DNA from: Mansonella perstans
Taxonomy: Eukaryota > Nematoda > Chromadorea > Rhabditida > Onchocercidae
Direction: 5' to 3'
Length of the DNA stretch: 64,000 nt
NCBI GenBank assembly: GCA_037074765.1
Contig: JBAMDO010000011.1
Location: 248,001 to 312,000, forward strand
The position numbers were made by a program, and so were the translations under genes. Under the pieces are notes generated by a model. It did no database searches. It was not told where the DNA came from and worked only from the letters and a program-made list of their open reading frames with translations. Below are positions 50,071 to 64,000 of this stretch, one piece after another. Position 1 is the first letter of the stretch. Each line of letters begins with the position of its first letter.

Positions 50071-50903
50071 AAATAAAATAGGGTCTAACAATCAGTTTCA
50101 CAAGCTTATTGCAATAAATGAAAAAAATAAATAAATAAATGCTATGCATATTTTTTTTGAACTGTATAAACATTATTATTATTTGAATTCACTTATTTAT
50201 TTCGTTTCAATTCGCTCATTGATGAGTTAAATGCTAAGCAAGCAATTGCTATTGAAATTTATAGCAGACAAAAACTTTACCGAAATTTCACCATGAGATG
50301 AGTGGAGAAAAAGCTTTTCACTAATATCCAGTTCCTTCAATTTTCAGAGTGAAAATTTAGTAATCTTCAGTTACGTAGGTTAAGCTCAACTTGAAATGAT
50401 ACTCTAAATATGGGCTATTCGGGCTATTCACACTAAAAGCAAGAATTGATAGATTTTGGTGCGAAAACCGTGATTTACATTGCAAAAAATACTCATACAT
50501 AACATGAATATATCGAATCTGTATTATCTTGTAAGATGAAACGTAATATACAGTCTGGGAATACAAAGTCGGTACAAATTTGAAAATAATGATATACAGA
50601 TTACATTTTTTTTTTTGATTATATAATAGTAAGTTTCGGTACAGCACCCATCCTTCCTGGAACACTGCTACAATACTGAAGCAACAGTCGGACAAATAAA
50701 TATGGTTTAAGAAAAATAACAGAAAAACAAAAGGATGCAGACAATATATCGCTTAAAAATTCATCGTCTAACTTTTCCAAAATTATTACAACCGTTGAAA
50801 AATTCCGCATGAAGCAAAAATAATCTTGAAGCCAAATCTAACAGACCACAATAAAATATTTAACTTAGCAGTATTTTTTGAATCACATTCACGACGACCG
50901 CTG
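50071..50903. other. Intergenic between tail-to-tail genes
   Basis: Holds the 3' ends of the Tudor gene and dli-1. AT-rich; includes an AAATAAATAAATAAATG run near 50130 with polyadenylation-like signals. No gene seen. Confidence 0.5.
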
Positions 50904-53678
50904 CTAAGTCGAATTTACTTCTGGAGTTACTGATGCCTTTTCTCCGTTTGATTTTGCTGCCGATGTCGCCGAATTGTTTACCTGTTCCAGCATTCTTTGT
51001 AACTGTGCTTGTGGATCAACTACAGGACGATTTGCTTGTGTAGCCTGCAATCTTTTATATTTTTATCCATCTTTTATCTTTTATGACAATATCCACCTTT
51101 TATATTTTCCCTTTGTTCAACAATATCTGAAGATAATTCAATAAACAGGACTTGCACCATCAAAGAAGGGACCGACCTGACCCTCCTTCGCTCTAAGAAG
51201 ATTGTTGAAAAAGGAAACGAGCGGTGAATTTCCGTCTGCTCCTTCACTTGTTTGCTTTTGCGGTGTAATTCGTTTTGGTGACGCAATTTCGACACTTGCT
51301 AGTTTGTGCAGAAATGTTTGCTCATCCTCTGCTTCCATGATTTGATCCCGTACTGACTGTCCTTCGCGCACCGTCTGTAGCTAAAATTCCTTGAAAGTGT
51401 ACCGACTAATGTGTTTGGTTTAATTCCAAAGTATCAAAGCGTAGTGTATTTTATAATCCATTATTATATCAAACCAGTGAGGATTAACCTCTAGCGGTTG
51501 GTCCACATCTGGTATCGCTTCTCTGATTATGTCCAGCTTTTTTTCATTATCCCAACCCGCCGGCACAAATATTGAATCCTTCTCAACAACCTGGACGGGT
51601 GTTGTAAATGGCATTCCACAAACTCGATGAACAAGATATTTGTATAGTAAAGCTGTATTTTTGCCTTCTTTCGCAGATGTGTAGACCTGAAATATGTATT
51701 TCATAGAGTTTTAAGAATTGAATAGAAAATTTTTACATATGTATTTATCATGAAAGAAAACAGTAACTACAAAAAATAATATCCTACCAAAGCAGCTCCA
51801 TGTATCATACAAAATTTGCGAACATGATATTGTAATCGGTCGAGCTGATCATCGGACATTTCAGCATGTGCTAAATCACTCTTCGTTAGCACAACTACTA
51901 GCGCAATGCCTGTATTTTGAGTCAAAATATGTTGATCCAACGGTAGCAGTACCTAGAACAAATGTAAAATAACCGCTTTTTCCTTTTAGCAAACGAAAAA
52001 AGGCTTAAACAAGTTAGACACAGAATAAAAAAGATTATCCATCTACTAAATTCCGATATAATATCATAAAACAAGAACGTACATGTTCTGTTTCCATGGA
52101 TGGTATTTTGTCGCTTTGCATGGAGCTATCCAGTGGTTCAACATACTCCTGCCAAAATAATTCTTCTGAAACGAGTATTTCTTTCAAACGCAATAGTTAA
52201 GTAAAACAAATGCCGGTCTCTTCTTTCCTTTATTTTTAAAAATTTAAAGTTGCATTTAGATACAGACATAAAAGATCTTACGTGACTTGCGAGCATACGC
52301 CACCGTAGCTTTGTCAAAGATATTTTCAATCTGATCGCTTATCACTTTAACCCATTTATTCAATGATGGCAATATTGCTCCAGGTTCTTGCATCGACGCA
52401 CATAATATCACAATGCTTTTACTTAATGGTGCAGTTAAGGCAAATTTCACCAAAGGAGCGAACGCCACATCACCATCCAATACCCATACTGGGAGTGTTA
52501 CACTTTCACCAGGTGCAACACCGGCACCTAAATTTACAATACCTAAATAAAAGAAGCATATAAAGTTAAACATTGTATTATTATGCATGCATATGGAAGA
52601 TTCTACTATACTTTCCGCAGTAATTTTTGAAACTCCAAGATCCACTCACTCTACGTTGCCTCAAAATCATAATGCCGGAAATGATTTTTATCTCACGATC
52701 AACTGCCCCAGGAGAATTTAATTGAAGATTATCAATCAAGTAGAATAAAATTTAATAGACATACCTGCCGAAGCTAACTGATATGCATAGCTTACATCCC
52801 TGTAATCCGTATGAACATTCAAGAAACGATATTCAAGCGCAGAACCACGACCGGATGTTTCCCGTTTTTCAAGTGCATTCAATAAACAACTTTTACCACT
52901 CTGTCTGTTCCCTGCATTAAAACAAATAAATACTCAGCAAACAAACTTGTACAACTTTATTTTGCTAATAAATGTAGCTGGGATAAATTCTTCGGTCATC
53001 TTTACCTTCTTCTATATTTTCTCAAGCTGAGATTTCCTTTTATACTTCTTTTAATTTCAAGTTTAATTTTCCTTCCGGCTAACTATACTCGAAATTTTAG
53101 CCTTTGAGGCAAATATGGCCCACTTTGTTGAAGCACGAGTAACAAGAATTACAAAAACTTCTTAAAAGGAAAATATGCATTCTGCTTACATCTGGCAAAA
53201 CATACAATTAATTGCTAGCATTACCTAGAAAGAGAATCGTTCCTGGTGTGTTATTGTTGATATTATTGGCGCTTACTTCAGACAATATTTGAGTCCTGAA
53301 ATCAATTTCAAATCTGTAAACTGACGAAAATCTATTAATGCTCAAATTTCAGACATATCCACTTTTTTCAAAAAGCAAAAACTAACAACTTTTAATAATG
53401 AAAAATTATATGTTTTTGGCAGGATATTTAATCTGATATTTTTTAATTCGCTCTTTCATTTCCTACTTTTTATAACAATATTTTTGTAACATTTTTTACA
53501 ACATTTTCTCTCTGTTTCTCCTTTATAGGTCGCTTCTCTGGTAATGTTAACCTTAATGTTGACCTTAGAAGAATAAAATTACTGACCAAATCCTTTCATC
53601 ATCATTTCCACTTGTTGCATTTACAGTTGCACTACCGGTTACTTGAAGCGATAAATTCAAGGACCCAGTTGGAGGCAT
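50904..53678 (-). CDS. dli-1: Cytoplasmic dynein 1 light intermediate chain
   Basis: Subunit of cytoplasmic dynein that links the motor to cargo adaptors. Nine exons in phase: 53678-53587, 53295-53225, 52911-52765, 52542-52282, 52165-52083, 51952-51788, 51686-51489, 51380-51147 and 51044-50904, giving about 463 residues. The N-terminal Ras-like fold keeps a P-loop at residues 55-62 (GNRQSGKS), VWVLDGD and the [11 protein letters not shown] strand. Family blocks [11 protein letters not shown] and [13 protein letters not shown] follow. The flexible tail keeps the adaptor-binding helix-1-like motif [14 protein letters not shown]. The start [11 protein letters not shown] precedes a short Asn/Thr-rich stretch. 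The donor GAG/GTTAAT of the 51489 exon was chosen because readthrough soon stops and the join restores homology. Confidence 0.93.
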
Positions 53679-56600
53679 TCGGAACAATTACACACGCAAA
53701 GCTGTAATTTTTTTAATAAATATATTCTTTGGAAAATCAAAATTTAAATTCAAATCAAAAACTATTACACTTCACTTATCAAACAAAAATACTGAAAGTA
53801 GAAAAAAGCATAATGATAGCAAAAAAAGACAATCGTGATAACAACAACAATAAGCTGATAACAACCCTAATACCATATCATATCACTACTGATAACAACA
53901 AATAATGATAACAAAACAATAACAATAGCAGAAACACAATATAACAAAGAAACAAAGAAGGACGCTATGAAATCATTTGTGATCGAAGATAATTTAAGCA
54001 CCATAATTGATACGGTACATTTTTGAAAATTTAAATCCAATGCTTGTTCATTTTATCTTCTAATCTTAGATTACTTATCCATATAGCACGACTGAGATAT
54101 AAGTATTTCAGTTTCTGAGTTTAATTTATTAGAAGTTAACGCGAAAATTCCAATGAAAAGCAAGATAAATTGTTGAAAAAATGCACAGAACAATGCCAGG
54201 AAAATTGCATAATAGGAAAGAAATAATTACAAAATTAATTCATTAATTAATAATAAAAAAGATTCTAATTAATTAGCATATGTAAAATGAATTCTTGAAA
54301 TTTTAGCTGAGAGATAAAAAAATTCAGACGTTGAAAATATTCAAGTTAGTTGGCAAATTAAAGAAGTTTTTATCAATAAAAAATCTCTTTGAAAACTTTT
54401 ATTGATATGAAACAAGAATGTGAGCAATTAGCTAATATAGAAGAATGAAACATTTGTGTTCTTTTTTTGAATTAAAATATTATTAATTATTAAATTATCA
54501 ATAATTAATTATTGTAACAGTAAGTGAAAATGGATGAGTAATTGAATTATTGATTTGTGCAATTAATTTAAAAAAGTTTTAAAGGAATTAATTTAATTTA
54601 AGGTCAAAGTTTGCTAAATTGTTAATTTTATACCAAATAATTGCATGCATTCATTTTAATTCAATTTTTTTTTCTTCTTTTTTCTCTTCTTTTTAGCTTC
54701 TCATTTCCTTCCTAAATTCATTCAATCTATAATCATCCATAAATTTCCTTCTCTTTTTTTTCTTTTTTTTTTTTTTTTGAATAGTATAAAAGAGAGGTAG
54801 AGAGAGAGAGAGAGAAAGAAATGGAGGAGGAGGAGGAAAGAAGAAAGAGAAGATAGAAAGAGGGAAAAAAGGAGGGAAAGATGGAAGAAAATAAATGGAA
54901 ACATTGGTCCATACACAAACAACTAGTTGATACGTTGACCGGACAAGAAGCGTAGTGGACACAACAGATCAGCTCTTCCCTTTGCCCTTTGCCCTTTTGA
55001 ATTTTGCTTAAAATAAATCTTTTTCATTCTTTTTACATTTTCTTCAATAATATCTTATCAATTTTCAATGAAAAAAAAAAGAAAAAAACATTTTATATGT
55101 AAGATAAAATTTTAATTATTAAATAAATTCAAAATAAATTTTGAATTTTAATTTCTAATTAGAAAATAAATTTTAAAAAGACTTTACATCTTTATCTTTA
55201 GCTTTATTTATTATTTATCAATTTAAAGCTATCAAATGAAATTTTTGTTCTTTCAATAAAAAAGCAAATTTTTTAAGTTTTAATTTTTAATTGAAACAAA
55301 TTTTGCATTTTTTTTTTGTCTTTACCTTTATCTTTTCTTACTTTAATCTTTTCTTCATTTACATCCTTTCAATCAGCATTATGAATTGAAAATAATTTTA
55401 TTTTAAACAAACTTAGACGCAAAATAGTTCATATACATGGCTTTTCTGGAAATAAAATAAGGATATTTTTGCGATTTGATAGAAAAAATTATCAAAATTT
55501 ATTGTTGTTAAATGTCAAATGAATTTTCATATTATAATTAAAATGAAGAAAATTGGACGAAATTAAATTTTACACAAATAGAATTTACTATGACTTAAAA
55601 ATATATAGAGATCAAAGTGCTGGCTATAATTTCAAGCTGAAAATTATTCACATATTTTTTTGTACAAAAGTGAAATTTATTATTTTTTTAATTTCTCGAA
55701 ATTTAATTTATAATTTGAATAATTGTATATACTTGTGAAAATGCTCAAATTTTACATTTAATAGCTAACTTTTCTTTTTGAATTTTTCATTAAATATTCG
55801 TACAACAATCGAAATTTAATAATGCTAAAATGCAATCCGCTCTCATATCACATATGCTACGCTATTTAACAATTGTTTCATAAATGTGAATTTCATTCAT
55901 TCATCTCACTCTTTGATGGTTTAATTTCGCTAATTTTATCAAATTTCAATTTTAATTCTCTAACTTTTCAGATGGCAACAATTTAGAAATATATGGAAAA
56001 GTGGAAAAAACCTGGCAATAGTAATAAATGCTCTTTCTCACGATAATTTTCATGTATCGATTCATTGAACTGTCACAGATGGATGGAAGAGCATTATTGT
56101 AAATGCCATCTGTATTTATTTACCTATGCATTTTATAAATGATACACAATCGTCTATTGATCGTTATTTTCTTCCTTTTACAATTTAATTGGAAAAGTCA
56201 TAGATTATTAATGTGTATATTTTTGAAAATTTTATTGTAAAAATTAAAATTTTAAAAAATTTCAACCATATGTTTTTTTTTTCTTTTTTTTTTCTCTTCA
56301 TTTTTTTTAAAAAAAAAAAAAAAAAAAAAGTGAAAAAAAAAAATGGTATTGATGATTAGTAATGCTAAGCATTAGTATGACAGATCGAAATCTTTCATCC
56401 TCATTCCGATCGTTTTGCAAACTATCATTGACCATCTGCAAGATGATTCTCATCTGTAGGCTCAAATCTCTCTTTTCAATACTCTTCAAAACTAATTTTC
56501 AAATTTCTTCATTTTTTTTTTTCCATTTTACATTTCTACAGCGAAAATGTTCATTTCTATTCAATTCTTAGTTATAACTTCAACAATTGATCCAAATTTA

Positions 56601-58519
56601 ATCATAACTAACACATAGAATAACAGGAAATTAGTTGTAAATTTATTAAATTTTATTTCATTTCAATTTTGAACTTATAGATTTATCCATGATTTGTCAT
56701 TGTATATTTCTAAAATGTCCTCCAATCGGTTAATGATTAATTTTGATATCAATTTCCTCGTATGCAATGTCATTTTAAATTAATTTTTTTTCTCTAGCCT
56801 TTTATGAAAGTAAAATTTTTTATCTTTTTTCATTTTAGATAATTTTTCCTTTTCTTCCATTTTATTATTCAATTTCCGTATATTTATTATTCACTTTCCG
56901 TATTTTGTTCTCTCAATTCCGTAACAACCGGTTCCAACTGCAATTTGTATATTTTTTTTTCTTCTACACCACTTTGCTTTCAATAATGTGGTTCATTGTC
57001 ACAATGACTAAACAGAGGATAATACGATTTTTTGGTAATGGAGATAATTTGGCTGAGTGTAACAAAGTAATTAAGTTACATATGGTTGATTTAATACTTT
57101 ATAAATTCTTATTCATAAAATTTCCTCTCTGTGTATCATCCACTCTTTTTCTTCATTTCAATTTTATTGTTAAATTAATTTTAAAAAAAGGAGAATTGAA
57201 TTTTTAAATTTCTTCGTCTTCTCGCCAATTTTATTTTTGTGAAAAAAAATTTTTTTTCAAAAAATTTCATTATATTTTGACAAATTTTCAGCCAGCCAAG
57301 AAGAAATTCTTTTTCCGAATTTTTAGAATTTTTTAAACTTAAAGAACTTAAGAAAAATCTTAGCAATATTAGCAGCCAGGAAAATCGATAATTCGAATAG
57401 TCGAATTTTGAACGAAATTCATATTGAATGTGAATTTTTGAAAATGGTTGTATTTTGCATTTTTCACGTTTTTTTTTTTTTTGAAAATTTTTTTTTCATA
57501 ACAAATTAAAGACATTTGTAAAATTTCTTTTCTTTCATAACGATATTCTGTCGATGATTTATGTATAAATTACTAACTGATTAAGTAATTCATCAAAATG
57601 AGTGACAATACAATCAAATCCTCTATTTGTTTTTGATTTCGTTCAGTGTGAATTGAACTTTTATGATTGCATGTTAAAGCGATTTTGATTAATAGATATA
57701 CATGTTCAATGATGTAATCATTATAATCAATCAATCATCTACTGGCAATTAATAATTAATCCGCAAAATCGATAATTCGAATGATTAAAATGACCGTTTG
57801 AAAGCAACAATATGCCAAGCACAGATATTTTACACAACTTCTAAAATCATTACCATAAAAGTTAAGTGGTTCAAAAAATTACTGAACAATTAAAACCGCA
57901 ATGAAAATTCTTATTATTGATAGAATTAGTTTATTGTTACTAAAAAGATTTTTACTAAAAGGATTTATTGTTACTAAAAAAAATTTTCTCATTCTGATTA
58001 TGCATAATGCTATCATATTAATTTACTAAATCAAGTTAATTCACTAAAAATTGGCAATTAGTTTACTAAATTAACTAATTACATATTTTTTTAAAATATT
58101 TTAACATTTTTTGCAAAAATTAGAAGTTATAATTTTAAATTTGGGAAATGTTAATTGATTCGAATTAATTTTTCTGTTTGGCTTCTCTTCATTATTCCTG
58201 CTATCTTTTCGATCGGTGATTGTTAATTAATTTGTAAATCTTTTGATTGGTGATTATCATTTATCTTCAGTTGACTTGCTATTGAACTATTTTGCAGTTT
58301 GTGCCATTTTCCCAATTAATTTATCAAATCATTTCTGTTATTGTATTCATAGCAACATTGAATGCGATGAAAATTCATTACTGTCATAAGCTTTAGATCA
58401 TATTCCATTCGTTGATTTATTGTTTCGAATTTTGGTTCATTTTTAGCGTTTCAGATTTTCAGATTTCCATACAAATAAATAATACTATCTATTAAAAGTG
58501 AACTAATGATATAAAGGAT
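53679..58519. other. Largest gene-free stretch (4.8 kb) between divergent genes
   Basis: Lies between the start of dli-1 (-) and the four-pass gene (+). It is very AT-rich with many T and A runs, for example near 54665, 54767, 56275 and 57470. It has a purine tract and no open frame with a coding pattern. Distant promoter elements or an unseen 5' exon are possible. Confidence 0.5.
54788..54890. repeat. Purine-rich tract with (GA)n and (GGA)n
   Basis: A (GA)n run near 54800-54815 leads into GGAGGAGGAGGAGG and then AGAAAGAGAAGATAGAAAGA. The overlapping minus-strand open frames are just its Ser/Leu-rich shadow. Confidence 0.8.
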
Positions 58520-61500
58520 ATGTGCGCTTTACCCACTATTTCATCTCCTCCCTACCGTACACCACTATTACCACCATCTCGTGCTACTAGCTATCGCTCA
58601 GATTTTAATCATTTTAACAACAGTAACTCGGTAAGTGTTACTGTACTCACATATCAATCAATGAATTTTTGTTTTTTGTAAATTCATATCTTACATATTA
58701 ATACTTTACAATATCTTTTTCCTTAATTTTCTTCTTTTTGACCACTGTAACTTAAATTTCAAATATTAAAATAGCAATTAAAAAATTTAAATTCAAAATT
58801 GAAGTTAATGATTTATAACAAGCTACAATAAGTTATTAGTTATTTAGTTGTTAATGTATCGTATAAGACAATATGTAATTGTTCTTGTAATTATTCTCGT
58901 ACTAGTAATCATTTAAATACTTTCTATTTATCCATAACTAAATTCAATGATTCATTTTTATAAGAACAAAATGATCAAAATAAAGTAAGCCAATAACTTC
59001 TACAACAGTCAGATAGTAATACACATGTAATAAACATACAAAACACAATATAGATATATATTTTAAAATAATCTTAGCATTTATACAGTTAGATATAGTT
59101 ATTACAATAATTGATACAGTAAACATACACAGTACAGTAACAATATGTAATTTAGATATATATCTTAAAATAAAACAAAAACAGTATCTGTTATGATTGT
59201 AAAAACAAGTTGAGACACAGATAATTTTATGATGATAAATGATAATGCTAAATGACATAACGATAAGTGATGTTATCGTAAATGTTTGATATAAATTAGA
59301 ACGAAATAGAAAGGTGAAGTATTACATTATCGAATCGAGACATCTCAGTGCATGAGCACTGCAATGATTTAGGATTTAAGGGGAAGGACAAGGTGACATA
59401 GGTAATTATGAACTTGTCATGTTTACATAGCGATGACATTTCTTCCCTTTCATTATCGCTTTATCCCTTCTAATATTTTCATATGTTTGTCTAATTTTGT
59501 CATCTGTTAATATTTGATCTTTTATCATTACATCATTTTGGAATAAAGTTATTCAAACGGATAAATGGCTAAATGTAATAACTTCCATCATCCTTCATTT
59601 CCTTTCGAAAGTTAAAAAATAAATAATTTACTTTCTTATATTACTAATTTATTTTTTTACTAATTCAAATTATTTTTATAGGTTAATTTCAGATTGCACC
59701 ATCTCCTTGTAACCGTCGGATACATTCAATGCAACATAAGCCTCCATTGGAAGCAGATACGAATGTTCATAAGGAACAAACTCAAGTTCGATTAAATGTC
59801 TCCAGAGTACGTGATTTCTGTTTGCGCTGCTAATGTTTAATTTCATAATTCATGCCAATTAATTTAACGTAAAAAGTAATAAAGTTTAGGTGATTCGACT
59901 TTTAAAATGAGGTTTTTCTTTCAAAAAGGCTTTATGGCTCATTTAAATTTTTTTAAATTTGAATACTACTATGATAAAATATAGGTCAAGTATGATGCAC
60001 TTCAAAATTTTGTCAGTGGTTCATTTAAAATATAATATTTGGCATAAATTTATCTAAAATTTTTAAATTCTCCTAAAATTTAACATCAAACTCCATTTAA
60101 GCAATGTTCGCAAGTACATATTATTCTAAATTTCAACTTTATTTTTTTATAGGTGAAATTTTCATTATTGGTATTAGCGCTAATGTCCACTGTGTCAATT
60201 CTTTTCGCATTTACATCATTCTTGAGTTTGCTTTCGATTCATTGGAGAACGGCTACAGCGGAATCATCCAACTTAGCCACCGGCGATTCACCGATGGTGC
60301 GTTATGTGATGTATGAAGTAGCCAGCTCGCTATCACTGATTGCCGTGACTACATCAATTTCCACCTTTCTTCTATCTACCTTGCAACTTTTTTTTGCCCT
60401 CAAAATGCTAAAATCAAATCCGACATCTATCAAAAGGTCAACTTAATTTTGTTCTTCAGTGTGATAACCATTAATAACAATTCCAAACTTATGACAATAT
60501 TTTCAATTCGATACTGAAAATTTGTAAAAATTCTCATCACTATCCCTACTTTTGATTTCTTTGTAATTTAAATATTTTCTTACCTAACTGCTCACTTACT
60601 CATTCATTACCTATTCAATACTTTCCTTACTTCACTTTCTTTTTAATAACTTGCTCACTCATCTTTTTATCTTCTTTCATAAAATTTGGCCAGATAATAT
60701 TTCCAGTGTTGAAATTTTCAATTATTCTCTAATTTTTCAGTTCAAATGTTCAATTTCCCAAATTAAAATTCTTCACTCAATGTTTCAAGTTTTTTCGGCT
60801 CAATGATTTTAGCCGGTAATGTAGAATAACATTAAGTAATATACAACGATGTATATTGCAAAATTTTCCGCTTCATTTCTCTCAATTTTTCGCTCAGTTA
60901 TCTGATAGCAGAAATTACAAACTGACTGCAATTTGATTATTCCGGGTGCAGCATAAGTTATTAATAAATATGAAATATCGTAGAAATGAGTAATTTGAGA
61001 ACAGCACTTTACAACCTGAAATAATTCTATTGAAAATGAAATTTGAGAAGTTTAGACGATCTTTTCTATTTTTCCTAAATGGAATGCAGATGAAACAGTG
61101 ATCCATCTAAATCATCGAATCTAAATAAAGCTAAACATATTTCATTAATTTATTCATCACAACTAAACCTTCTAATTTCACTGATTTAATTAAAGCAATA
61201 AATCAACTCATTTATTTGTCTTAAAATTATTGACCTAATTTAGGGGTTTTTTTTTTTAAAAAAAATTTTTCTTTAACGACCTAATTTATAACTTTTCTAA
61301 TAATTTTTCAGGGTACTGTCATTTCTAAGTGGTGGACGTTTTTTACGTTGTATTGTTTATACAGCTTGGTTTTTTGCCGTACTTTTTTTCATTATTGGTA
61401 AGCAATTGCTAATGGAACTTAAATTAATTAAATGAAAAAAAAAAGACTCTGAAAAGAAATTATGATAAGTAAATGTGTTGAACAGGGTATAATACAATAA

Positions 61501-61840
61501 CTTTTTTATACCCTATAAAAACATATCCGATGTTTAAATATATAGAAAATATTGATTAATTTTTTTTTGTTTCATGAAATAAAGTGAATAATAATCATTG
61601 TTGAAAGTCATAACAATAAAAGTAATTCAAAAATTTATTTTACTTCCAGGTAGCATGTTACAGTGGATGTTATTACCAGAACGAGTTGGTACCATATCAC
61701 GAGGTGTTGGCGCAGCATTTGGTATTGCGTCAACTGCGCTTTGCACTGCAGGCCTCATACATTGCATCTACGTTTGGTGCTCCAGCGATGATAAAACTCA
61801 AGAAAGCTATATGAATGGTAATTTGTCAACATTGGTATGA
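58520..61840 (+). CDS. Unrecognised four-pass membrane protein
   Basis: Not recognised. Exons 58520-58630, 59693-59806, 60153-60436, 61312-61397 and 61650-61840 join in phase to give 261 residues. The first 75 residues are polar and rich in P, S and R (PPYRTPLLPPSRATSYR), probably cytosolic. Four hydrophobic spans follow: LLVLALMSTVSILFAFTSFL, LSLIAVTTSISTFLLSTLQL, IVYTAWFFAVLFFIIGSML and GAAFGIASTALCTAGLIHCI. The loop after span 1 carries SIHWRTATAESS, and the C-terminal tail is about 20 polar residues. The layout resembles claudin, TMEM127 or TMEM221-type tetraspanning proteins, but I see no signature motif. The 5' exons are least certain because their introns are long. Confidence 0.7.
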
Positions 61841-64000
61841 TCTGTAGTTATTATGTTTCCTGAATTCGTAAACTAAAAAAACTTGAAAAATTGGCTTTGA
61901 ACTCTACAAAAGGCCAAAGTATTTAAGTTCAAAAGTCGCTAAATAAGTTTTTTATTAAACGCCCTCTTATTTTATGATAATTAATATGTATTGTGGCAGA
62001 TTAATATAAATTACTTTTCTTGATTCTTATTTATATTTTCTTTCCATTTGTATATATGAATGTTGCATTTGTCGCAATTAAATCAGTGTTCAACTTATTT
62101 ACACCTAAATAATATATTTATGTATGTATGTATGTTGTATATTTATATTCGGATGAAAACAGCAATTAATTCTCAGGAGTGAAGCTTTTCAAACAATCCA
62201 AAGGTAGTTAAAAAAAAAAAAAATCCAACGGTGGTTGAATTGTATATAAGTTTCTCATTCTTAGTATACTAACTTGAATTTTATATGAAACAATTTTAGA
62301 ATATTACTGAAATTTGAATTCAAAATTACAAATTATTTGTTTGACAAAAAGTATTACAAAATAAAAGCATTCATTTGTTGATATGTTTGCTTGTCAACTT
62401 TACATATTTATGCAATCAATTTATGAAAAGAAATGAAATGTTTGGGACAGTGTTATTTCCAAGGATGGAAATGTCAGAAGATAGAAATGATTTAAAACGC
62501 GATTTTTACATTACTTAGATATCCAGAATTCCTTATTGATTTTCTTTCTTCTTCTGCATCATCGTAATTTAAGTAAAGTAAAGAAATAAGTTTAATGCAG
62601 CTTAAATAAATAAATAAATTAAACATAAACTTTAGATACAGGAGGTTTACGTAAATTAATCCGAAAATGACAAATGAGAAGATAGTATTTTAAGTCAGAC
62701 TAAAGTTAATGTAATCCCATTTAATTACTAGAATATGAAATTACGACAAAAACTGATTTATGATTCTCAGAACAACATTAGTGGGATTAAATAGGATGAG
62801 CTATAATTAGTGAGAATTTCTCAAGGAATAATTAAGGTCAAGAATATATCAATCATTCAATGCATTATACCTGTGAAAAATGAAATATATTCCTATGACA
62901 CAAATAATTCTCAAATATTATACAACTAATTGCAAAGTTATTTAATGATCCCAAATGGAAATATTCCTCTAAATGAAATGAAAGTTAATTAGTTTTTGTG
63001 ATTAAATCGATTATTACAATTTACTTAGTGCTGAAATATTAATGTATGGGAAAAAGTTATGAAGATAGAAATTTACAATATCAGTGCTACATATTCAACG
63101 ACAACTGTAATTTAACGTTGATGAAATTGAAAGTTTCAATTATGAATTTTTCTCATTGATTGATGACAAATAGACAATAAGTAAAATGTTTTACAAGTCA
63201 TACAATTCTTTTATTTAAAAATAAAATCAATTTTTCAAGTTGATCAAATCTACAATCATTGGTTGTAGCATAGGTCTTATGCTTACCTTTTATGAGTTTT
63301 TCTTTTAGCAATTGTAACTTTACCAGCATTCTAAAAATAACTTAATAACTTGAATTGTTGAAAATTTCCATAAAACAAAATAATATATAAAATTTCAACA
63401 TCTCAAGACATGACTGCATTGTAATCACTTTACTGATCGAATTTTTTAACATATTGATAACTTTTTATTACATTTTGTAGACATAAAAATCTTTTTTTTT
63501 TAATGTCTTTTATTTTTAAAAATTTCAAGTCGTATTTCTGCCTACAAGCTAAATTAGCACGTCCATTTTGAACTTAAATAAAATAACCTTACAAGCCTTT
63601 TATGATAAAATTGTCTAAATTTGATTGTACCACAATTCAATGATAAGATTTTACTTCTTCAAGCTGCCAATGTTAACACTAGTAATAAGTAATAATTTGA
63701 GAAAGAATATTACGATAACAAATTACCCATCCTAAAATTCCATCAAACTCTGCTAAAGTAGTAATATTTGACCATTTTTTGTTCTTTCAGGTACAACTAA
63801 CACAATACAGTAATGAGTTAATTAATCATCGGCAAGAGTAGGCTCACAAGTTTATTATTCTTCTTTTCTTAAATTCAAAGATATTTGAAAGTTCTGTTAA
63901 AAACTGCAGCATAATGATAAAAATGATAATCTCGATAATCTAAATTTTATTTTTTTCTTTTAAATTTAATTAATCAAAATCCAAACAAGCAGGAACTCTG
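61841..64000. other. Right-edge noncoding sequence
   Basis: Downstream of the four-pass gene. AT-rich, with stops in every frame and no splice-bounded open block that I can support. It includes the likely 3' UTR. Confidence 0.5.

Noticed and set aside
54693..54962. Minus-strand frames rich in Ser, Leu and Phe
   Set aside because: They are the complement of a purine simple repeat, not genes.
1..64000. Mobile elements, CRISPR arrays, tRNAs or bacterial (endosymbiont) insertions
   Set aside because: No transposase or reverse transcriptase motifs, no regular spacer arrays, no tRNA B-box with fold, and no stretch of bacterial coding style was seen on reading.

Overview
The window is nuclear DNA from a nematode, most likely a spirurid or filarial one. 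It is AT-rich, its genes have short exons and introns of a few hundred bases, and splice acceptors are mostly TTTCAG or TTTTAG. It carries a cuticle collagen, and several genes have an acceptor-like AG just upstream of the ATG, as expected where a spliced leader is added. The species is an inference; no marker gene identifies it. All coordinates and exon joins were read by hand. Reading-frame phase was checked across every join, but exon ends may be off by a base or two.

Layout, left to right. 333-1752 (-) is an unrecognised gene running off the left edge. 2723-8899 (-) is VPS35L, a Retriever/Commander subunit, complete in 15 exons. 10259-11516 (-) is cox-4. 12813-14580 (+) is vps-28 (ESCRT-I), with a diverged 5S rRNA sequence in its first intron. 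15879-16383 (+) is rps-27. 19795-21686 (+) is a cuticle collagen. 22739-26212 (-) is eipr-1, a WD40 partner of EARP/GARP. 27116-31256 (-) is a TMEM161 homologue. 32226-36810 (+) is atg-4. 40011-44487 (+) is an unrecognised 894-residue protein with a zinc-ribbon-like N-terminus. 45333-50070 (+) is a divergent Tudor-domain protein. 50904-53678 (-) is the dynein light intermediate chain dli-1. 58520-61840 (+) is an unrecognised four-pass membrane protein.

Five of the thirteen genes act in endosome, lysosome, autophagy or dynein transport (VPS35L, vps-28, eipr-1, atg-4, dli-1). The most interesting signal is regulatory. The palindrome TCACGTGA, the core of TFEB/HLH-30 (CLEAR-type) sites, occurs three times exactly 80 bp apart. 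Those copies lie in a tandem array in the divergent promoter between TMEM161 and atg-4. It occurs twice more in the divergent cox-4/vps-28 promoter. No mobile element, CRISPR array, tRNA or clear horizontal transfer was seen.
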